DNA of 64,000 nucleotides from Flavobacteriaceae bacterium CG2_30_31_66 (GTDB lineage Bacteria > Bacteroidota > Bacteroidia > Flavobacteriales > Flavobacteriaceae). The stretch covers positions 1 through 64,000 of the forward strand of contig MNYM01000014.1 of the NCBI GenBank assembly GCA_001873065.1, given 5' to 3'. Numbering within the stretch: the stretch's first letter is position 1; each line of letters starts with the position of its first letter. The notes beneath the pieces are model-generated. The model saw only the letters and a list, made by a program, of their open reading frames with translations. It ran no database searches and was not told the DNA's origin. Made by a program: the position numbers and the translations under genes. This document shows, one piece after another, positions 55,013-64,000 of the stretch.

Positions 55013-55044
55013 AAAAAAGCATCCAAATTTTGGATGCTTTTTTT
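55013..55044. terminator. Bidirectional terminator between amidophosphoribosyltransferase and SOD genes
   Basis: AAGCATCCAAA / TTTGGATGCTT with A and T tracts on either side; it serves both convergent genes. Confidence 0.9.
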
Positions 55045-55109
55045 ATGATTTAGCTAAAAAATTCTAAAAAGGATTTCGTTTTTAGTAAGATACAAAAAAC
55101 GATATGTCT

Positions 55110-55718
55110 TTATTTTGCAGCTGCATAACGTCTTTCAACTTCATTCCAGTTAATCACTTTAAAGAAAGCGTTGATATAATCTGGTCTTCTATTTTGATAA
55201 TTTAAATAGTAAGCGTGTTCCCAAACGTCCAATCCTAAAATGGGTGTTCCACCACAAGTTATGCCAGGCATTAATGGATTGTCTTGATTTGGTGTTGAAC
55301 AAACTTCCACTTTTCCACCTTTGTGAACACACAACCAAGCCCAACCTGAACCAAATTGAGTTGCAGCAGCTTTGCTAAATGTTTCAATAAAAGCATCTTT
55401 TGAACCAAATTCAGCTTCAATAGCATCTTTTAATTCTCCTGATAAATAGCCTCTATCTTCAGGGTTAAGAACTGTCCAAAACAAATTGTGGTTATAAAAT
55501 CCACCCCCATTATTACGAACAGCACCATTTTTCATGTCTAAATTTGTCAAAATTTCTTCAATAGATTTTTCGTCTAAATCAGTTCCTGAGATTGCGTTGT
55601 TCAGATTGTTAGTATATGCTTGATGGTGTTTTGTATGGTGAATTTCCATAGTTCTTGCATCAATGTTTGGTTCTAAAGCGTCGTAAGCATAACCTAATTC
55701 TGGTAATTGAAAAGCCAT
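55110..55718 (-). CDS. Superoxide dismutase, Fe/Mn type
   Basis: 202 residues, the standard length. Metal ligands are H27 (EIHHTKHH), H77 (FYNHNLFW), D164 and H168 ([10 protein letters not shown]). The second-shell GGGFYNH and SGWAWL do not decide between Fe and Mn. There is no signal peptide, so it is cytosolic. Confidence 0.97.
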   Translation of the reverse strand: MAFQLPELGYAYDALEPNIDARTMEIHHTKHHQAYTNNLNNAISGTDLDEKSIEEILTNLDMKNGAVRNNGGGFYNHNLFWTVLNPEDRGYLSGELKDAIEAEFGSKDAFIETFSKAAATQFGSGWAWLCVHKGGKVEVCSTPNQDNPLMPGITCGGTPILGLDVWEHAYYLNYQNRRPDYINAFFKVINWNEVERRYAAAK

Positions 55719-55832
55719 TTTTTTTATTTTAAATTGTTAATATTAAATATTTAATTTTGTAAAATTAACCATTTCAAAAGGGTTTTCCAAGAGGAATCTT
55801 ATTTGATATCTTAATAATTACATAAAGAATAC

Positions 55833-56843
55833 TTATTCTCCAAATTCTCGCATAAATTCCTCTACTTTTTCAACCATTTTTTTACTTCCGCAAACGAAAG
55901 GCACTCTTTGATGCAATGAAGTTGGAACTTCATCCAAAGTTCTTGTATAACCGTCAGAGGATTTTCCGCCTGCTTGTTCTGCCAAAAAAGCCATTGGATT
56001 GCATTCATACAAAAGTCGTAATTTTCCGTTAGGATTTCTGGAACCTTTTGGATACATATAAATGCCACCTTTGATCATATTTCTATGAAAATCAGAAACT
56101 AACGATCCAATATATCTGCTTGTATAAGGCCTGTCCTCTGATTCTTCTTGACAATATTTGATGTATTTTTTGATTCCTAAAGGGAAATCCAAATAATTAC
56201 CTTCGTTTACAGAGTAGATTGTTCCTGTTTCTGGGAATTTCATATTTGGATGCGATAAATAAAACGATCCAATTGCAGGATTTAACGTAAATCCATTTAC
56301 GCCAGCACCAGTTGTATAAACCAACATTGTTGACGTTCCATAAACCACATAACCCGCAGCCACTTGTTCACATCCTTTTTGTAAAAAATCTTCCATTTTT
56401 ACTGGCGTTCCAACAGGAGTTATGCGTCTGTAAATAGAAAAAATCGTTCCTACAGAAACATTGACATCAATGTTTGATGAACCATCCAAGGGGTCAATTA
56501 ACACAACATATTTATTTTGATGATTTTCATCTTGACTATTAATTGCTATGAAATCGTCTTCTTCTTCACTCGCAATTCCGCAAACAATATTTCGTTTGGT
56601 CAAGGTTTGTATAAACTTTTCATTGGCATATACATCCAGTTTTTGCTGATTTTCTCCTTGAATATTCACATCTCCTGCAGCCCCCAAAATATCTACCAAG
56701 CCAGCTTTGTTTACTTCGTGGTTAACCACTTTTGCGGCCAATCTTATTGAGTTGATTAATCGTGAAAGTTCTCCTGAAGAGTATTTGAATGCGGTTTGAT
56801 TTTCGATAATAAATTCACCTAAAGTTTGATTTCTGGTTGACAT
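55833..56843 (-). CDS. fbp: Fructose-1,6-bisphosphatase, class 1
   Basis: 336 residues. The metal-binding and catalytic segment is [20 protein letters not shown], with [10 protein letters not shown] upstream and [20 protein letters not shown] downstream. The enzyme is for gluconeogenesis. It is monocistronic. Confidence 0.97.
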   Translation of the reverse strand: MSTRNQTLGEFIIENQTAFKYSSGELSRLINSIRLAAKVVNHEVNKAGLVDILGAAGDVNIQGENQQKLDVYANEKFIQTLTKRNIVCGIASEEEDDFIAINSQDENHQNKYVVLIDPLDGSSNIDVNVSVGTIFSIYRRITPVGTPVKMEDFLQKGCEQVAAGYVVYGTSTMLVYTTGAGVNGFTLNPAIGSFYLSHPNMKFPETGTIYSVNEGNYLDFPLGIKKYIKYCQEESEDRPYTSRYIGSLVSDFHRNMIKGGIYMYPKGSRNPNGKLRLLYECNPMAFLAEQAGGKSSDGYTRTLDEVPTSLHQRVPFVCGSKKMVEKVEEFMREFGE

Positions 56844-57008
56844 GAAGATTTTTTAATTATTTTACAAAAATGCTATCTTTTTCATGGAACTACAAAGATT
56901 TCGGGAGTTTTTTCTAGTTTTTCCCATCACTATTGATTGCTAAAAATTAACATAATTCGGCAATTCGTCAAAAAATTGACAGAAATTTTAAAGACTACTG
57001 AAATCAAT

Positions 57009-57016
57009 TACATTTG
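57009..57016 (+). promoter_or_regulatory. Predicted -7 promoter box before the GNAT/aspartate kinase pair
   Basis: TACATTTG fits TAnnTTTG and lies 18 bases before the start codon. No TTG is seen at the expected -33 distance. Confidence 0.4.
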
Positions 57017-57033
57017 CCTAAAATTTTATTCAA

Positions 57034-57516
57034 ATGAGTTTTATTGTAAGACAAGGACAACAAAAAGATATTCAAGCGATTTTAGATTTGATTATTGAAT
57101 TGGCAGTTTTTGAAAAAGAACCCAATGTAGTCGAAATAACTATTGACGATTTATTGAATGATGGTTTTTCATCAACTCCAAAATTTCGACTTTTTGTTGC
57201 AGAAGAGGAAAATAATATTATTGGAATGGCACTTTTTTATGAGAGATATTCTACTTGGAAAGGCAAATCAATTCACTTAGAGGATTTGATTGTGACCCAA
57301 AATAAAAGAGCTTTAGGTGTTGGTAAAGCTTTATACACAGCAGTTTTAAAATATGCTTTCGAGAATAATTTTAATAGAGTTGCTTGGGAAGTGTTGGATT
57401 GGAATACCAATGCCATTGAATTTTATAAAAGCACAGGTGCCACTTATTTAAGTGGTTGGCATGTCGTGCAAATGAACAAAGAAAATTTAGCAAAATTTAT
57501 TCAAAATAACGAATAA
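57034..57516 (+). CDS. GNAT family N-acetyltransferase
   Basis: 160 residues with the GNAT core: LEDLIVTQNKRALGVGKALY holds the acetyl-CoA-binding loop, and VAWEVLDWNTNAIEFYKSTG the C-terminal strand and helix typical of diamine acetyltransferase-like members. The substrate is unknown. Its stop overlaps the aspartate kinase start by one base. Confidence 0.9.
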   Translation: MSFIVRQGQQKDIQAILDLIIELAVFEKEPNVVEITIDDLLNDGFSSTPKFRLFVAEEENNIIGMALFYERYSTWKGKSIHLEDLIVTQNKRALGVGKALYTAVLKYAFENNFNRVAWEVLDWNTNAIEFYKSTGATYLSGWHVVQMNKENLAKFIQNNE

Positions 57517-58769
57517 TGAAAATATTTAAGTTTGGAGGCGCCTCAGTAAAAGATGCTGATGGCGTAAAAAATGTGGCAAAAATTATACAATCTGAAGGAA
57601 ATTCAAACACGCTTGTTGTGATTTCTGCCATGGGAAAAATGACAAATGCTTTTGAAGAAGTAATCGATGCTTATGATAACAAATCAGAAGAATTGCCTTT
57701 AAAACTAAATTTTATTGACGAGTATCATAAAAATATTATGGATGCTCTTTTTGAGAAAGGTGATGCTATTTATCAAGAAATTGACATTCTTTTTGGAGAA
57801 TTGGGTTGGTTTTTAGCAAGAAACACGTCTCAAAGATACAATTATGTGTATGACCAAATTATTTGTTTTGGTGAGTTGTTGTCAACCAAAATTGTAAGCG
57901 CTTATTTGGCAAAAATTGGCATCAATAATACCTGGTTTGATGTCCGAAATTATATCAAAACAGACAGTAGTTATAGAGATGCAAAAGTTGATTGGAAACT
58001 TACTGAAAAAATTATTACTTCAAAAGTTGATGTCTCAAAGCTGAACATTACTCAGGGTTTTTTGGCAGGAAATGACACCGAAAATACCACCACTTTAGGA
58101 AGAGAAGGTTCAGATTATACTGCGGGAATTTTTGCTTATTGTTTAAATGCGCAAAGCGTAACTATTTGGAAAGACGTTGAAGGCGTGTTGAATGCTGATC
58201 CAAGAGTTTTTGAAGAAACCATATTATTAACTCAAATTTCCTACGAAGAAGCTATAGAAATGGCATTTTATGGCGCTTCAGTAATTCACCCAAAAACGTT
58301 ACAACCTTTGCAAAAAAAGGAAATTCCGTTGTTGGTTCGTTCATTTTTAAATCCAAAAGAAATTGGGACAAGGGTTTCAAAAGGCGCACTTTTAGAGCCT
58401 TATATTCCTTGTTTTATCGTGAAAAAAGATCAAATTTTAGTATCAATTTCTGCGCTTGATTTTTCATTTATGGTGGAGAATAACATCAGTTTTATTTTTC
58501 AAAAATTGCACGAATACCAATTAAAAGTGAATTTAATTCAGAATTCAGCCATTAGTTTTTCGGTTTGTGTGGACAATAAATTCAACAAATTTGATGTTTT
58601 TTTTGATGATTTAAAAAATGAATTCAAAATGGAAGTTCAAAAAAGCGTTGATTTGTTTACAGTGCGTCATTTTGATGACAATGCCATCAAAACTATTGAA
58701 CAAAAAGGACACTCTTTACTGACCCAAGTGAACAAAGAAACGCTTCAAATTGTTGTAAAAGCCATTTAA
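57516..58769 (+). CDS. Aspartate kinase
   Basis: 417 residues. The kinase domain begins KIFKFGGASVKDADGVKN and contains TTTLGREGSDYTAGIFAY and a catalytic-lysine region. The C-terminal part (about 290-417) looks like an ACT pair, here divergent (LVSISALDFSFMVENN), so feedback control may differ. It is monofunctional and translationally coupled to the GNAT gene. Confidence 0.92.
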   Translation: MKIFKFGGASVKDADGVKNVAKIIQSEGNSNTLVVISAMGKMTNAFEEVIDAYDNKSEELPLKLNFIDEYHKNIMDALFEKGDAIYQEIDILFGELGWFLARNTSQRYNYVYDQIICFGELLSTKIVSAYLAKIGINNTWFDVRNYIKTDSSYRDAKVDWKLTEKIITSKVDVSKLNITQGFLAGNDTENTTTLGREGSDYTAGIFAYCLNAQSVTIWKDVEGVLNADPRVFEETILLTQISYEEAIEMAFYGASVIHPKTLQPLQKKEIPLLVRSFLNPKEIGTRVSKGALLEPYIPCFIVKKDQILVSISALDFSFMVENNISFIFQKLHEYQLKVNLIQNSAISFSVCVDNKFNKFDVFFDDLKNEFKMEVQKSVDLFTVRHFDDNAIKTIEQKGHSLLTQVNKETLQIVVKAI

Positions 58770-58794
58770 AAAATAGCAGTTGCATTTTTTTTAG

Positions 58795-58802
58795 TATGTT
58801 TG
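58795..58802 (+). promoter_or_regulatory. Predicted -7 promoter box of the olsF-like gene
   Basis: TATGTTTG matches TAnnTTTG, 21 bases before the ATG at 58824; the -33 element is not clear. Confidence 0.4.
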
Positions 58803-58823
58803 CGAATATTCTTAGAATAACTT

Positions 58824-60626
58824 ATGGCATTAGTAACATCTAAAGAAATTGCAGGCGTCATTGGTCTTGAAAAATTTGGTTTTTTAGGAACTTTTGTAGG
58901 TTGGCTTTTAATCCGAATTTTGCGTATTTCTTACATCAATAAAATTTATAATAACAACCGAAAAAAGGAAGGTTTAGCATTTTTAAACGGTGTTTTAGAT
59001 GATTGTAATATCATTTTTCAAGTTCCTGAAGAAGATCTGAAAAGAATTCCAAAAGAAGGCGCTTTTATCACAGTTTCAAACCACCCTTTAGGAGGAATTG
59101 ACGGTGTTTTATTATTGAAATTGTTGATTGAAAAAAGAGCAGATTATAAAATTATCGGCAATTTTTTAATCCATAGAATCGAACCCTTAAAACCATATGT
59201 AATGCCTGTAAATCCTTTCGAAAACAGAAAGGATGCAAAATCTAGCATCACAGGGATTAAGAATGCGTTGTTACATTTGCAGGAGGGAAAACCTTTAGGG
59301 ATTTTTCCTGCGGGAGAGGTTTCAACGTATAGAGACGGAAAATTACTGGTTGATAAACCTTGGGAAGAATCAGCAGTAAGACTGATAAAAAAAGCACAAG
59401 TTCCTGTAATTCCTATTTATTTTCACGCTAAAAATAGTCGTTTTTTCTATTTTTTATCAAAAATTAGTGACACTTTACGAACAGCGAAATTGCCCTCAGA
59501 AGTTATCACTCAAAAAGGAAAAACTATTAGAGTGCGTATTGGAAAACCTATTTCGGTTGAAAATCAAAACGAGTATAAAGAGATTCAAGCTTTTTGTGAA
59601 TTTATAAGAAAGAAAACTTATATGCTTGCAAATCCTTTTGTAAAATCACACAAACTAATTTCTGCTCAAAATATTAAAATTAGAAAACCAGCAAGGAAAA
59701 TAACACCTCAAAAAAGTGTGGATTTGTTTGTAAAAGAAGTCAATAATTTAAGAGAAAAGGAAGGAAGACTCCTTGAAAGTAAAAATTATGAAGTGTTTTT
59801 TGCCAACGCAAAAGACATTCCAAATTTGCTGCACGAAATTGGAAGATTGCGCGAAATTACGTTTAGAGATGTTGGAGAGGGAACCAATAATGCTATAGAT
59901 TTAGACAAATATGACAAGTATTATTACCATCTTTTTTTATGGGATAGAGAGGCAAATTGTTTGGCAGGTGCTTATAGAATGGGTTTGGGAAGTGAAATTT
60001 TTAAAAAGTATGGCATCAACGGATTTTATGTGCAAACACTTTTCAGGATTGAACCTGAATTGTTTCAAATGATGGAAAACACCATTGAAATGGGACGCGC
60101 TTTTGTCATCAAAGAATATCAGCAAAAACCAATGCCATTATTTTTATTGTGGAAAGGAATTGTGCATGTTACTTTACGTTATCCTGAGCATAAATATTTG
60201 ATGGGAGGCGTTTCTATCAGCAATCAATTTTCTGATTTTTCAAAATCATTGATGATTGAGTTTATGAAATCACATTATTATGATCCTTATATTGCTCAAT
60301 ATATTCAACCAAAAAAGGAATATAAAGTAAAATTGAAAGATGCAGATAAAGATTTTGTTTTCGATGCTACAAAAGCAGATATGCAAAAATTTGACAAAGT
60401 CATTGACGAGATTGAACCTGGGGCATTGCGAATTCCTGTTTTGATCAAAAAATATGTAAAGCAAAATGCGCGTTTGGTGGCATTTAATGTTGATCCAAAA
60501 TTCAATAATTCAGTTGACGGTTTGATGTATATAAAAGTTGCAGACATTCCTGAGAGTACTGTAAAACCTGTGATGGAGGAATTTCAGATGGAATTAGAGC
60601 GCAGAGCATCTGAACATTCACAATAG
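58824..60626 (+). CDS. olsF: Bifunctional acyltransferase, OlsF-like (ornithine or related aminolipid synthesis)
   Basis: 600 residues with two acyltransferase parts. The N-terminal PlsC-like domain (about 60-270) has VSNHPLGGIDGVLLLK (the His-x4-Asp box) and GIFPAGEVSTYRDGK. The C-terminal OlsB/GNAT-like part (about 295-590) has LLHEIGRLREITFRDVGEG and LAGAYRMGLGSEI. OlsF enzymes, known in Serratia and Flavobacterium, N-acylate ornithine and then O-acylate it to form ornithine lipid. The order here is the same. Other aminolipids such as lysine or glycine lipids remain possible. Confidence 0.85.
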   Translation: MALVTSKEIAGVIGLEKFGFLGTFVGWLLIRILRISYINKIYNNNRKKEGLAFLNGVLDDCNIIFQVPEEDLKRIPKEGAFITVSNHPLGGIDGVLLLKLLIEKRADYKIIGNFLIHRIEPLKPYVMPVNPFENRKDAKSSITGIKNALLHLQEGKPLGIFPAGEVSTYRDGKLLVDKPWEESAVRLIKKAQVPVIPIYFHAKNSRFFYFLSKISDTLRTAKLPSEVITQKGKTIRVRIGKPISVENQNEYKEIQAFCEFIRKKTYMLANPFVKSHKLISAQNIKIRKPARKITPQKSVDLFVKEVNNLREKEGRLLESKNYEVFFANAKDIPNLLHEIGRLREITFRDVGEGTNNAIDLDKYDKYYYHLFLWDREANCLAGAYRMGLGSEIFKKYGINGFYVQTLFRIEPELFQMMENTIEMGRAFVIKEYQQKPMPLFLLWKGIVHVTLRYPEHKYLMGGVSISNQFSDFSKSLMIEFMKSHYYDPYIAQYIQPKKEYKVKLKDADKDFVFDATKADMQKFDKVIDEIEPGALRIPVLIKKYVKQNARLVAFNVDPKFNNSVDGLMYIKVADIPESTVKPVMEEFQMELERRASEHSQ

Positions 60627-60657
60627 CTGTGATGATAAAAATAAACTTATAAACGAT

Positions 60658-61014
60658 ATGAAAACATTTTTAAAAATTTTATTAACAGCTTTAGTAGTAA
60701 TTGTTTTGGCAAATATTTTACCAGGAGTTTCTGTCACTGGCTACACATCTGCTATTATTGTTGCAATTGTGATTTCATTGTTGAATATGTTCGTGAAACC
60801 AATTTTGATATTCTTAACCTTGCCAGCAACAATCCTAACTTTTGGATTGTTTTTGTTTGTTATCAATGCGATTATTATTTTACTGGCAGATAAATTATTG
60901 GATCATTTCGCTGTTTCAGGTTTTTTCACTGCGCTACTTTTCAGTGTTTTATTGTCGCTTTTTAGATCATTTTTGTTTTCTCTTTTGAAAGAAGAGACAC
61001 TAAATAATTTATAA
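60658..61014 (+). CDS. Phage-holin-family (PF04020-like) membrane protein
   Basis: 118 residues with four hydrophobic helices (about 5-22, 28-48, 52-80 and 88-110). The pattern LLNMFVKPILIFLTLPATILTFG matches the small membrane proteins annotated as phage holin family 4; these are chromosomal and not phage genes. It begins 32 bases after the olsF-like gene and may be cotranscribed. Confidence 0.82.
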   Translation: MKTFLKILLTALVVIVLANILPGVSVTGYTSAIIVAIVISLLNMFVKPILIFLTLPATILTFGLFLFVINAIIILLADKLLDHFAVSGFFTALLFSVLLSLFRSFLFSLLKEETLNNL

Positions 61015-61177
61015 AATTTAAAGGTTTTCAGTACATAAAAATTTATTTTCGATTTCTTTTATTATTGCTTTTTTCAGAATTCACAATTTTATATTTTTTG
61101 TTCATTTTTTTTATAAATTAGCAGTTATACTTTATGATTACATAAAAGTATAAATAATTAAATTTAATTCATAGGTT

Positions 61178-61558
61178 ATGTCAAAAAATAACGTACTAAA
61201 TAGTGATATTGTTGATTTGAATTTCTTAAACGAAAATTTTGGAGAAGATTATAGTGCTTATGCTCAAATGATTGTATTTTTCTTAGATCAATCAGAAGAA
61301 AAAGTGCAACTTTTATTGGAGAGTGTAAAAAATCATGATTTTGATACAATTAAAAGCACCGCACATTTTTTAAAATCATCTTTTGGTATTATGGGGTTGA
61401 AGTGTAAAGATTTTTTGATTGAAATGGAGATTCTAAGCATCAATAAATCTGATTTTGATAAAATTTTACATCTTTCAAAACTTGTTGAATTGGATTTTAC
61501 TGAAAGCGTCATCGAGTACCAAAGAATATTATCAATCGTTTCTGAGGATCAAAAATAA
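61178..61558 (+). CDS. Histidine phosphotransfer (Hpt) domain protein
   Basis: 126 residues, helical bundle. The phosphorylated His is H63 in STAHFLKSSFGIMG, the Hpt consensus. It can relay phosphate between the histidine kinase 30 bases downstream and a receiver domain. It starts a three-gene phosphorelay operon. Confidence 0.88.
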   Translation: MSKNNVLNSDIVDLNFLNENFGEDYSAYAQMIVFFLDQSEEKVQLLLESVKNHDFDTIKSTAHFLKSSFGIMGLKCKDFLIEMEILSINKSDFDKILHLSKLVELDFTESVIEYQRILSIVSEDQK

Positions 61559-61588
61559 TTGTTGATGTTGCCTCAATGTTTCTGAAAA

Positions 61589-63538
61589 ATGAATAAAATA
61601 AGAAGTCGCTTTTTAAATCGTTTATTGCTTTTTTATGTTTTAGCTTCAAGTTTTTTTGTGATGTATGAATGGATTTTCAGAAATCCGCTGTTTTTTATCA
61701 ATACTAATAAAGAGATTTTTACAAAATTCAACACTGCTTTTTTGCTTTTTTTATCGGCTTTGGTGATTGTTTTTTATCAAAGAAAAACTAAAAATTATAA
61801 AATTTTCGCAAATATTATTGGTTTTATATTGTTCTTTTTTAGTGTTTTAAATATATTTCAGTTTGTTTTACATCAAGATTTTAATATTGACAATCTGATG
61901 GTTACAGATACTTTTTCTAAGAATTTGCCAGGAAGAATGTCTTTAATTACATCTTTTTGTTTTGTTTTTTACTCAATTGGTATTTTTTCAATTAATTATA
62001 AGAAGAAATGGGTAATTAAGTTTGCTCAAAATATTTTTCTTTTTGGCCCTATTTTGGTCTTGCTGAATATTATTTCTGTTGTGTTGTTGAGTATTGTTGG
62101 CACGGAAAAAGTTGATTTTTTGAAAACAATGCCCTTGTCAACCTCGTTGTCTTTTGTAATAATATTTTATTTATTATTGCTTCTATTCCCAAATGTTGGA
62201 TTTAAAAGAGTGCTTTTTGGAAATAGTTTGGGAAGTAAAATATTAAGAAAATCAATTCCATTTGTCACTTTTATCCCATTATTGGTTGGATATATCATGT
62301 TGATTTTTACTGAAAAGGACTTATTAAGTGCCACATTTGCAATTATTTTATACACAATAACGCTTATTTTAACGGCTTTTATTTCCATATATTTTACTTC
62401 ATTAAACATTAATAAATCATACCAATTCAGAAAGAATGCTGAGAAAAATTTGGTTTTAAAAAATGAAGAACTTGAACAATTTAAATATGCCCTTGATCAG
62501 GTTGCCATAATTGTAATTTTTGATAAAAATTATATCATCAAATTTGTGAATAAAAACTTTTGCGATATTACCAAGTTTTCAGAAGAGGAAGTTATTGGAA
62601 AAACGAATTCAATTATACGATCAGATGAACATTCCAATGCGTTTTTTGATGAACTTTGGAATACCATTTCCTCTGGAAAACCATGGTTTGGAGAGATAAA
62701 AAATAAAACCAAAGACGGTAATTATTTTTGGACTAGCACTTCAATAGTTCCATTAATAAAGAGAGAAAATCATATTGATGAATATATCACTATCAAACTT
62801 GATATCACCAAAAAGAAAGAATCTGAAGCACTATTAGCTTCTTCGTATGTCAAAAAACTAGAACAAAAAAACAAAGAATTAGAGCAATTTTCTTACATCA
62901 CTTCTCATGATTTGCAAGAACCTTTAAGAACAATTTCTAGTTTTTATGAAATTTTGAACACGGAGTACAAAGATAAATTTGATGACGATGCCAAGCAAAT
63001 TTTCAAATTCATCAAAAGTGCTTCAAATAGGATGAGTGAATTGATTAAAAATTTGTTAGATTATTCAAGAATTGGTTACAGTGAAGAATTGAGAGCGGTT
63101 GATATAAATTTTATTATTAGAGCTATAAAAACTGATTTAAATTCCTTAATTTTACTGAAAAATGCAACTATTTTATATGACAATTTACCAACTATAAAAG
63201 TATATCCAAATGTGATGAGATTATTGTTTCAAAGTTTAATTAGCAATGGCTTAAAGTTTTCAAAGAAAGATGTAGCTCCAATCATCAACATTTCAGCGGA
63301 ACAAAAAAATAATAATTGGGAATTTTCTATAAAAGACAATGGAATTGGAATTGCGGAAGAGCATCAAAAGAAAATTTTTGCGATCTTTCAAAAACTTCAT
63401 TTAAAAGAAGAATACGAAGGAACAGGAATTGGGCTTGCGCATTGCCAAAAAATTGTAGGTTTGCATGATGGAGAAATTTGGGTGAAATCAAAACCCAATG
63501 AAGGAAGTACATTTTATTTTACGATACCAAACAAATAA
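61589..63538 (+). CDS. Membrane sensor histidine kinase with PAS domain
   Basis: 649 residues. About eight membrane helices (14-270) form a sensor region not assigned to a family, followed by a PAS domain (about 297-412, with DGNYFWTSTSIVPL), a dimerisation/phosphoacceptor helix with H440 in SYITSHDLQEPLRTI, and a catalytic ATPase domain with SNGLKFSKKD, KDNGIGIAEEHQ and GTGIGLAHCQKIV. The kinase lacks its own receiver, so it probably signals through the response regulator 6 bases downstream and the Hpt protein upstream. The signal is unknown. Confidence 0.93.
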   Translation: MNKIRSRFLNRLLLFYVLASSFFVMYEWIFRNPLFFINTNKEIFTKFNTAFLLFLSALVIVFYQRKTKNYKIFANIIGFILFFFSVLNIFQFVLHQDFNIDNLMVTDTFSKNLPGRMSLITSFCFVFYSIGIFSINYKKKWVIKFAQNIFLFGPILVLLNIISVVLLSIVGTEKVDFLKTMPLSTSLSFVIIFYLLLLLFPNVGFKRVLFGNSLGSKILRKSIPFVTFIPLLVGYIMLIFTEKDLLSATFAIILYTITLILTAFISIYFTSLNINKSYQFRKNAEKNLVLKNEELEQFKYALDQVAIIVIFDKNYIIKFVNKNFCDITKFSEEEVIGKTNSIIRSDEHSNAFFDELWNTISSGKPWFGEIKNKTKDGNYFWTSTSIVPLIKRENHIDEYITIKLDITKKKESEALLASSYVKKLEQKNKELEQFSYITSHDLQEPLRTISSFYEILNTEYKDKFDDDAKQIFKFIKSASNRMSELIKNLLDYSRIGYSEELRAVDINFIIRAIKTDLNSLILLKNATILYDNLPTIKVYPNVMRLLFQSLISNGLKFSKKDVAPIINISAEQKNNNWEFSIKDNGIGIAEEHQKKIFAIFQKLHLKEEYEGTGIGLAHCQKIVGLHDGEIWVKSKPNEGSTFYFTIPNK

Positions 63539-63544
63539 TAAAGA

Positions 63545-63955
63545 ATGAAAAAATTAGACACCATTTTGTTAATTGATGATGATCCAGCAACCAATTTTTT
63601 GCACAAATTTGTTTTGCAAAAAGAGAATTGTGCTTATAATATTGTAAGTATTCAAAGTGCTGAAGAAGCATTAGAATATATTAAAGAAACCATAAAAAAC
63701 GGATTTCGTTATCCAGAATTAATTTTTTTGGATATTAATATGCCAAGAATGAATGGTTGGGAATTTATAGAAGAATATAATAAGATTACTAAAAATCAAA
63801 GTGTTAGCAAAATTGTTGTGATGCTCACAACTTCATTAGATCCAAAAGACAGAGAAAAAGCAGAAAGTATTCAAGATATTAATGAGTTTTTATCAAAACC
63901 ATTAACTCCCGAAAAAGTGCGTCATGTGTTGGATTCTTATGATTTGGTAAAGTAA
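63545..63955 (+). CDS. Response regulator, receiver domain only
   Basis: 136 residues: acidic residues at 11-13 (LLIDDDPATN), phosphoacceptor D63 (LIFLDINMPRMNGWEF), T95/T96 (VVMLTTS) and K118 (FLSKPLTP). There is no output domain, so it acts by protein contact or as a phosphate relay to the Hpt protein. It is the last gene before the window edge; 63956-64000 shows nothing. Confidence 0.93.
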   Translation: MKKLDTILLIDDDPATNFLHKFVLQKENCAYNIVSIQSAEEALEYIKETIKNGFRYPELIFLDINMPRMNGWEFIEEYNKITKNQSVSKIVVMLTTSLDPKDREKAESIQDINEFLSKPLTPEKVRHVLDSYDLVK

Positions 63956-64000
63956 TAAATTGATTTTTAGTAATTTTTATTCCTGAAAAGTAGCTCTTTG

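Noticed and set aside
60658..61014. Holin of a prophage
   Set aside because: The family name is misleading; no phage genes surround it and the neighbours are core lipid and signalling genes.

Overview
The window is AT-rich and looks like the chromosome of a marine-type member of the Flavobacteriaceae (Bacteroidota). The evidence is the gene families present: a complete Bat operon with MoxR and DUF58, a GLPGLI protein beside an outer-membrane barrel, two DUF3078 proteins, DUF2480, a fused PlsC/GNAT ornithine-lipid synthase of the OlsF kind, and Bacteroidota-type TAnnTTTG promoter boxes. Genus and species cannot be fixed from the sequence alone.

Layout. Positions 1-2690 are the right end of an integrated element: a truncated TraG/HerA-like ATPase with a nuclease-like C-terminal domain, then a large serine recombinase whose last codons run into the 3' part of an ssb gene. 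The element has therefore split ssb. Positions 2.9-9.1 kb hold an L,D-transpeptidase, a PNPOx-like flavoprotein, a decayed cbpA-cbpM pair (DnaJ-like co-chaperone and its modulator, both with several stops and frameshifts), and an adaptor/permease/ATPase efflux operon. A possible structured RNA with a terminator (9399-9518) precedes an IorA/IorB-type molybdenum hydroxylase operon (9.7-12.4 kb).

Positions 12.5-17.5 kb are an accessory patch of small orphan genes among repeats: a helical protein with a 21-bp tandem repeat upstream, a SIR2-like protein whose stop codon lies inside an attC-like 112-bp inverted-repeat structure, a lipoprotein, two copies of a GC-rich palindromic repeat around two small genes, and a DUF559 nuclease-like gene enclosed by 41-bp inverted repeats. 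Positions 17.5-26.2 kb return to ordinary genes: a deacetylase-fold hydrolase, a sugar transporter, metG, an S66 carboxypeptidase, YraN, a TlpA-like protein and an SDR.

Positions 26.2-30.5 kb hold a 4.1-kb module (small secreted peptide, GLPGLI protein, outer-membrane barrel) bracketed by a perfect 61-bp direct repeat. The repeat copies the promoter region of the downstream cvpA-like gene, which suggests a recent insertion into a divergent intergenic region.

The rest is mostly core: carbonic anhydrase with a SulP transporter (bicarbonate), the Bat operon (33.7-42.1 kb, leftward), a TonB-dependent receptor, LpxH, a C-terminal processing protease, dCMP deaminase, HupE/UreJ, DUF3078 proteins, SufT/SufE, a PfkB kinase, a long amidophosphoribosyltransferase, SOD, fructose bisphosphatase, a GNAT protein with aspartate kinase, the OlsF-like enzyme, and at the right edge an Hpt/histidine kinase/response regulator phosphorelay. 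I saw no rRNA, tRNA or CRISPR array.
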